Below, piece by piece: positions 58,291 to 64,000 of a stretch of 64,000 nt of DNA. The stretch is from Bradyrhizobium sp. SZCCT0148 (GTDB taxonomy: Bacteria; Pseudomonadota; Alphaproteobacteria; Rhizobiales; Xanthobacteraceae): positions 62,001 to 126,000 of the forward strand of contig NZ_JAFCKT010000002.1 in NCBI RefSeq assembly GCF_018129985.1. The letters run 5' to 3'. Each line of letters starts with the position of its first letter. Positions within the stretch are counted from its first letter, which is position 1. Below the pieces are notes generated by a model, which saw nothing but the letters and a program-made list of their open reading frames with translations, ran no database searches and was not told the DNA's origin. The translations under genes and the position numbers were made by a program.

Positions 58291-58476
58291 AGCGACCGAT
58301 CGCACGTGGGGCAATTGCAACCAGCGTCTGAATGCGCAATGAACGTTGCTTGAGTGACGTGATTCCCGTGCAGAAATAAATCGAGCGGCGACCGCTTCGC
58401 CCGCCACAATCCGGCCTAACGCGTAGCCGTTCATCCCAACACTTCGTCAAAGAACCTTCCGGGGAAGTTCACCACC

Positions 58477-60657
58477 ATGACCAATCTTCGTTTCGTGCTG
58501 CTTGCGACGACGGCTCTGACCGCGATGCAATTCGCAAGCTCCGCATCGCAAGCGCAAACTGCGCCGCCGCTCGTGGTGGCTCAGGCCCAGCCTCAGGACG
58601 CGAGTCCTGACGGAAAACCGAAGCAGCCCCCGAAGGGACCGCCCGCGGCTGCGCCGCCTGCTGCGCCCGCGCGCCCGGCCGCTCCGCCACCCGCTGCTGC
58701 ACCGCCCCACACGCCCGCTGCGCCGCCCCCGGCTGCCGCACCGCCGCGCCCCGCCGCGCCACCGCCACCTCCGCCGCCTCCTGCAGCCCGCCCGGCGCCG
58801 CCGCCACCACCCCCGCCCCCTGCCGCTCCGAAGCAGCCGTCGCCGCCTCCGGCCGCGGCGCCGCAGCAGCACGCCCCGACACCTCCGCCGCCCTCTGCAC
58901 GCCCGGCTCCGACGCCGCCACCCGCAGCAGCACCGCAGCCGCACACGCCCCCCGCGCCGCCGCCCTCGGCTCGCCCGACTCCGCCGCCCCCGCCACCACC
59001 CCCGGCAGCGGCTCCCTCGGCGCGACCCGCGCCTGCGCCAACCGCGACACCGCCGGCTCCGACGGCAGGGCCTGCGGCCCGCCCCGGCCTAGCCGCGCCG
59101 CCAGCGACTCCTGCTCCCACCGCGACTCCTGCTCCGACCGCAACTCCTGCTCCGACCGCAACTCCTGCGCCAACCGCAACGCCCGCGCCGGGCAGCACGC
59201 CAGCCGCACCGCCGGCTGGCCGTCCCGGTACGCCGCCGCCCGGTCGTCCCGGCGCGCCTCCTCCGGCAGGATCACCCGGTGCCGCGCCCGCTCCGACGGC
59301 GACGCCCGCTCCCGGTGGCACTCCGACGCCGCCGCCCGGACGTCCGGGTGCAGCGACGCCGCCCCCCGGCGCGACGCCAGCCCCGACCGCGACGCCAACT
59401 CCCGGTCAGACGCCAACTCCCGGTCAACAGGGTGGAACGCCTCCCGCGGGCGCGCCCGCTGCCGGAGCTCCGCCTGTATCACCGCAGGCTGGCGCGCCGC
59501 CACGACCGCCGGCGCCTCCAGCCGGCGTCGCGGCACCGAGCAGCGTATCGGGCTCGGCGGCGGCAACACCGCCGCCCGACAAGGTGCGGAATGCTCCGCC
59601 GACGATTGCACCGGCATTCCGGGCTGCGCCGACGGTCGCTGCACCCTTGCCGCCGGCGCCGCGTCCGCCGCAGCGTGACCTGACTCCGCTCGCGATTGGC
59701 GCAGGCGTGGTGGCCGGCGCCGTCGTCGGTGCCACCATCGCCGATCTCCACAGCCAGCGACGCGAAACCATGGAAGGCGGCCGCACCGTCTACACCGAGC
59801 CGGACCGCATCATCATCCGCGATCCGGGCGGGCAGGCCTATGTTCGCGGCAACGATCTCTATCGCTTCCGGTATGGCGCTCGCGACATCCGCACCGACAC
59901 CGTCGGCGGCGAGACCCGCACGGTCGTGATTCGTCCCGACGGCAGCGAGATCATCACCGTGGTCGGTACTGACGGCCGGCTGATGCGGCGCATCCGCAGG
60001 GATCCCCGCGGGCGCGAGGTCATCATCATCGACAACACCTACCGCGACCCGCGCGCGGTCGGCGGCTTCTATGTCGATGTGCCGCCGCCTGTGGTGAACA
60101 TCCCCTACGATCGCTACATCGTCGATGCCCAGGAGGCGTCGCCTGACGTGATCTACCAGACCATGGTGGCGCCGCCCGTGCAGCGGATCGATCGGCGGTA
60201 TTCGCTCGATGAGATCCGCTACAGCCCCAATGTTCGCATGCAGATGCCGAGCATCGACGTCAACACGATCATCTTCGAGACGGGATCGTGGACCATCCCG
60301 CCGGACCAGGCGGCCCGGCTGCAGGTGATCGCCGACGGCCTCAACCAGGCGATCCAGCGCAACCCGCGCGAGGTCTTCCTGATCGAGGGCCACACCGACG
60401 CGGTCGGCAACGAGGTCGACAATCTGTCGCTGTCGGACCGTCGCGCGCAATCCGCGGCCGAATTGCTGACGCAGCAGTTCGGCGTGCCCGCCGAGAACCT
60501 GACCTCGCAGGGCTATGGCGAGCAGTATCTGAAGGAGCAGACGCAGGGGCCGAGCGCGATCAACCGTCGCGTCACGATCCGCAACATCACGCCGCTGCTC
60601 AACGGCGGCCAGGCCTCGCTGCCGCCGCCCCCGCCCGGCACCGCGCCGCCGCGCTGA
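58477..60657 (+). CDS. OmpA family protein with large Pro/Ala-rich region
   Basis: A 726-residue envelope protein. The signal peptide (residues 1-28, ending near SQAQ) is followed by about 380 residues of low-complexity sequence: PPPAAPP tracts (about 50-190), 6-residue PTATPA repeats (about 205-240) and PPGRPG. A hydrophobic glycine segment (IGAGVVAGAVVGATIADL) and a Tyr/Arg domain (about 430-580) precede a C-terminal OmpA domain with LIEGHTDAVGNEVDN, SDRRAQSAAELL and INRRVTIR, which binds peptidoglycan. The Pro-rich part could span the periplasm. Followed by a terminator. Confidence 0.92.
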   Translation: MTNLRFVLLATTALTAMQFASSASQAQTAPPLVVAQAQPQDASPDGKPKQPPKGPPAAAPPAAPARPAAPPPAAAPPHTPAAPPPAAAPPRPAAPPPPPPPPAARPAPPPPPPPPAAPKQPSPPPAAAPQQHAPTPPPPSARPAPTPPPAAAPQPHTPPAPPPSARPTPPPPPPPPAAAPSARPAPAPTATPPAPTAGPAARPGLAAPPATPAPTATPAPTATPAPTATPAPTATPAPGSTPAAPPAGRPGTPPPGRPGAPPPAGSPGAAPAPTATPAPGGTPTPPPGRPGAATPPPGATPAPTATPTPGQTPTPGQQGGTPPAGAPAAGAPPVSPQAGAPPRPPAPPAGVAAPSSVSGSAAATPPPDKVRNAPPTIAPAFRAAPTVAAPLPPAPRPPQRDLTPLAIGAGVVAGAVVGATIADLHSQRRETMEGGRTVYTEPDRIIIRDPGGQAYVRGNDLYRFRYGARDIRTDTVGGETRTVVIRPDGSEIITVVGTDGRLMRRIRRDPRGREVIIIDNTYRDPRAVGGFYVDVPPPVVNIPYDRYIVDAQEASPDVIYQTMVAPPVQRIDRRYSLDEIRYSPNVRMQMPSIDVNTIIFETGSWTIPPDQAARLQVIADGLNQAIQRNPREVFLIEGHTDAVGNEVDNLSLSDRRAQSAAELLTQQFGVPAENLTSQGYGEQYLKEQTQGPSAINRRVTIRNITPLLNGGQASLPPPPPGTAPPR
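59107..59178 (+). repeat. 18-bp tandem repeat inside the OmpA-family gene
   Basis: Four copies of an 18-bp unit (ACTCCTGCTCCGACCGCA consensus) encode the repeated TPAPTA hexapeptide. Copies differ by 1-3 bases. Length change by recombination or slippage is possible. Confidence 0.85.
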
Positions 60658-60672
60658 GGCAAACACGAATGC

Positions 60673-60703
60673 AAAATGGCCGGGAGCAATTCCGGCCATT
60701 TTT
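60673..60703. terminator. bidirectional Rho-independent terminator
   Basis: AAAATGGCCGG (60673-60683), loop GAGCAATT, CCGGCCATTTTT (60692-60703). It lies between the convergent OmpA and alkaline phosphatase genes. Confidence 0.92.
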
Positions 60704-60721
60704 GTTTGAACAGCAGCGCTG

Positions 60722-62479
60722 CTAGGGCCGGGCCGCAAGCCCGAGCGCATCGACCATGAGGTGAAACACCTCGGTGTTGTCCATCGAGCCGCGCACACCA
60801 TCGCTGCCCGGTCCCGTCGCCGTGAGAATGACGTCCTCGCCTGAATGCACGCTGGCGCCGATCATCGCAGACAGATTGCCGGGACGCAGCACCGCGCCCG
60901 GAACGTCCTTGTATTTGTCGTTGGCCTTGAAGGTCCCGTCGCCATCGGCCTTCACGGTCGGCTCGTTGGGATTGTCGAGTTTTGGGCGGAACGTCTCGTA
61001 ATGATCCGGGAGGCTGGCCGAGAAGATCGCGAGCCTGCGGCTGACGTCGACGCGTGACGGATAGCCGTCCGCATCCGGCGCCGGGTAGTTCGGGAATCCA
61101 GCCTGCTCGTAAACGCCGACGCGCTCGCGCAGCGGCACGTTGGGCGTCGTACCCATGTCATCATTCACCGTGCCCACGAGGCTGTTGGGATGATTGTGGT
61201 CGGCCAGCACAAGGATGAGGGTGTCTTCGCCACGCGCACGCGCCCATTCGCGCGTCTGGCGCACCGCGTTATCGAGCATGATCGTGTCGAAGATGGCGCG
61301 TTCCATATCGAGCACACGGGCGTATTTGTCGATCATTCCGGACTCGACCATCAGGAAGAAGCCGGCCTCGTTGCGCGACAGGAGCTTGAGTGCGGCCTGC
61401 ACCTGCTCGGTCAGGTCAGGCTGCTCGGGAAACCTCGTCACGCCGCCGCCTCTCAGGAATTTGCGGTCGAGCGCGCCGTCCATGTTTCCCGTGGCGAACA
61501 GGCCGAGCAGCTTGCCCGTCTCCGGCTTTGCGGCAGCAGCGCTGAGCTCACCCGCGGTGGTCGCCACGTGGTAGCCGGCGTCACGAAATTTCGCGATGTA
61601 GTCGGTCTCATCCTTACGTTTCGAGCCGGCGCTGGACTTGGGCATGAAGTTCGCGCTGCCGCCGCCCATCAGCACGTCAGGCTTGGCAGCCAAGAACTGC
61701 TCGACGATTTCGTCGTAGGCGGCACGCCGGCGCGTATGCGCGATCATTGCGGCCGGCGTTGCGTCCTCGATCTCGGTGTTGGTGACGATGCCGATCGCCA
61801 TGCCGTGCCGCCTCCTGGCAAGACTCGTGATGGTCTCGACCCGGGGATCGTCGAACGGGCTCAGCGTGCGGTCGGCATAGACGCCCAGCGCGTTGACGGC
61901 GCTCTTGTGCCCGGTCGCATAGGCGCTGGCCGAGTTCGCGGAGTCCGTGATGATGGAGTCCGAACCCGCGGTCGCCACCAGGGCCATATGCGGCATGTCG
62001 TCGATGGCGAGCTTGCCGCGGCTCTTGCCCTCTGCAATGCCCTTGGACAGGATTCGGGCCGCGACCCGATGCGCCGGCGACATGCCATCACCGATGAACA
62101 GGATGACGTTCTTGGCCTTGCGCGGGCCGGTGTCGTAGACCGTCCACGTGACGCTGCGCTGGTGTATGCCGTCGCTCGCATCCACGGCAATGCTGCCCGG
62201 CGTCGTCAGCGTGACGTCGCGGAGGATCAGCGCCGACTGCTGCTTGCCGTCCTCGCGCTCGATGAAGGTCGCCGAGCGGCCGAACGCGGCCGCATAATCA
62301 GCGCCGTTCACCGTCACCTTCAGCTTGGCGGGATCGACCAGTCCGGGGAATTCGACCTTGAAATCGAATTGGGCTCCGGCCAGAATCTCGGCACGATCGA
62401 TCGGATAGATCGTCTGTGCCGGCAGTGACGTTGTCCAAAGCAGGACGATGAGAGAGGCGACGGCCGATCCCTTGACCAT
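60722..62479 (-). CDS. alkaline phosphatase (PhoA type, extended N-terminal domain)
   Basis: A 585-residue exported phosphomonoesterase. A signal peptide (residues 1-22, ending near PAQT) and about 110 residues of non-catalytic N-terminal domain precede the core: NVILFIGDGMSPAHR, the nucleophile Ser in ITDSANSASAYATGHKS, zinc ligands in GDDTLI-like GEDTLILVLADHNHPN and HSGEDVILTATG. The family motif usually reads DSAASATA; here an Asn replaces one Ala. Function: release of phosphate from organic phosphoesters. No pho-box is clear. Confidence 0.93.
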   Translation of the reverse strand: MVKGSAVASLIVLLWTTSLPAQTIYPIDRAEILAGAQFDFKVEFPGLVDPAKLKVTVNGADYAAAFGRSATFIEREDGKQQSALILRDVTLTTPGSIAVDASDGIHQRSVTWTVYDTGPRKAKNVILFIGDGMSPAHRVAARILSKGIAEGKSRGKLAIDDMPHMALVATAGSDSIITDSANSASAYATGHKSAVNALGVYADRTLSPFDDPRVETITSLARRRHGMAIGIVTNTEIEDATPAAMIAHTRRRAAYDEIVEQFLAAKPDVLMGGGSANFMPKSSAGSKRKDETDYIAKFRDAGYHVATTAGELSAAAAKPETGKLLGLFATGNMDGALDRKFLRGGGVTRFPEQPDLTEQVQAALKLLSRNEAGFFLMVESGMIDKYARVLDMERAIFDTIMLDNAVRQTREWARARGEDTLILVLADHNHPNSLVGTVNDDMGTTPNVPLRERVGVYEQAGFPNYPAPDADGYPSRVDVSRRLAIFSASLPDHYETFRPKLDNPNEPTVKADGDGTFKANDKYKDVPGAVLRPGNLSAMIGASVHSGEDVILTATGPGSDGVRGSMDNTEVFHLMVDALGLAARP

Positions 62480-62559
62480 GTTCGATGCTCCGCGATTTCG
62501 TTCACGACAGGAGCGAAACCGTAGCGATCGAGCATGACAACGTCATTAAGTGTGTCGCT

Positions 62560-63990
<1,431 letters not shown>

Positions 63991-64000
63991 TCAAACCTGG

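Noticed and set aside
58469..59644. Minus-strand frames of 391 and 242 codons (Arg/Ala-rich and Gly-rich)
   Set aside because: They are the reverse complement of the Pro/Ala-rich codons of the OmpA-family gene (CCG/GCC versus CGG/GGC). They have no signal, no motif and no ribosome-binding site.

Overview
The window is a 64 kb piece of GC-rich alphaproteobacterial chromosome. Gene content, protein sequences and intergenic repeats fit Bradyrhizobium or a close relative (Rhodopseudomonas, Nitrobacter). Support for this comes from a MatB closely resembling the Rhodopseudomonas enzyme as I remember it, the sdhCDAB, ffh-rpsP-rimM-trmD-rplS and ccmABCDG clusters, an Irr-type iron box, and a sigma-EcfG-type promoter. 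The genus call is inference; no database was searched.

Layout: 1-4.5 kb holds the 3' end of an FtsX-type ABC permease, a Bax-inhibitor-1 family protein with a candidate ybhL leader hairpin, a GNAT acetyltransferase, a DUF2794 protein, a noncoding stretch with a strong terminator (possible small RNA) and a secreted DUF1223 protein. 4.7-10.7 kb holds acnA diverging from ccmABCDG, with a candidate Irr box between them. 10.8-16.5 kb holds yciB-ftsY and dapF-mtaB on the minus strand, split by a pseudouridine synthase and a DUF2336 gene on the plus strand. 16.7-19.5 kb holds two secreted proteins and a metallo-hydrolase. 19.8-23.7 kb is the SRP/ribosome operon ffh-rpsP-rimM-trmD-rplS, closed by a terminator. 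24-41.4 kb carries leuC, leuD and leuB dispersed among small secreted proteins, a zincin, a glycosyltransferase-like gene, a frameshifted caspase-TPR gene, a triple-PAS soluble chemoreceptor, an AraC regulator, a CoA ester lyase, carbonic anhydrase and asd. 41.6-48.8 kb holds an MFS carrier, a molybdopterin oxidoreductase/cytochrome b pair next to a fasciclin protein, an SDR, malonyl-CoA synthetase and a TauE exporter. 49.3-52.9 kb is sdhCDAB. 52.9-54.1 kb looks like a rearrangement scar with a 5'-truncated GAF gene facing a GMC oxidoreductase fragment. 54.2-64 kb holds an SbmA/BacA-like ABC exporter, an FkbM methyltransferase, a VOC protein, a stress-type flavin-fold protein, a large Pro/Ala-rich OmpA protein, alkaline phosphatase and argG.

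How the genes work together: acnA and sdhCDAB serve the TCA cycle, ccmABCDG builds c-type cytochromes, and leuBCD, asd, dapF and argG make amino acids. ffh and ftsY form the targeting GTPase pair, and rpsP, rimM, trmD and rplS make ribosomes and modify tRNA. Several of these enzymes need iron (AcnA, LeuC, SdhB, MtaB, Ccm clients), which makes the candidate iron boxes coherent.

At least five families of short palindromic intergenic repeats are scattered between genes. I see no tRNA or rRNA genes, no insertion sequence, no prophage and no CRISPR array. No clearly new multi-gene system is evident. The best leads are a hairpin sequestering the ribosome-binding site of a 69-codon gene, the Irr box shared by acnA and ccm, the frameshifted caspase gene behind a perfect Crp-type site, and the GAF/GMC junction.
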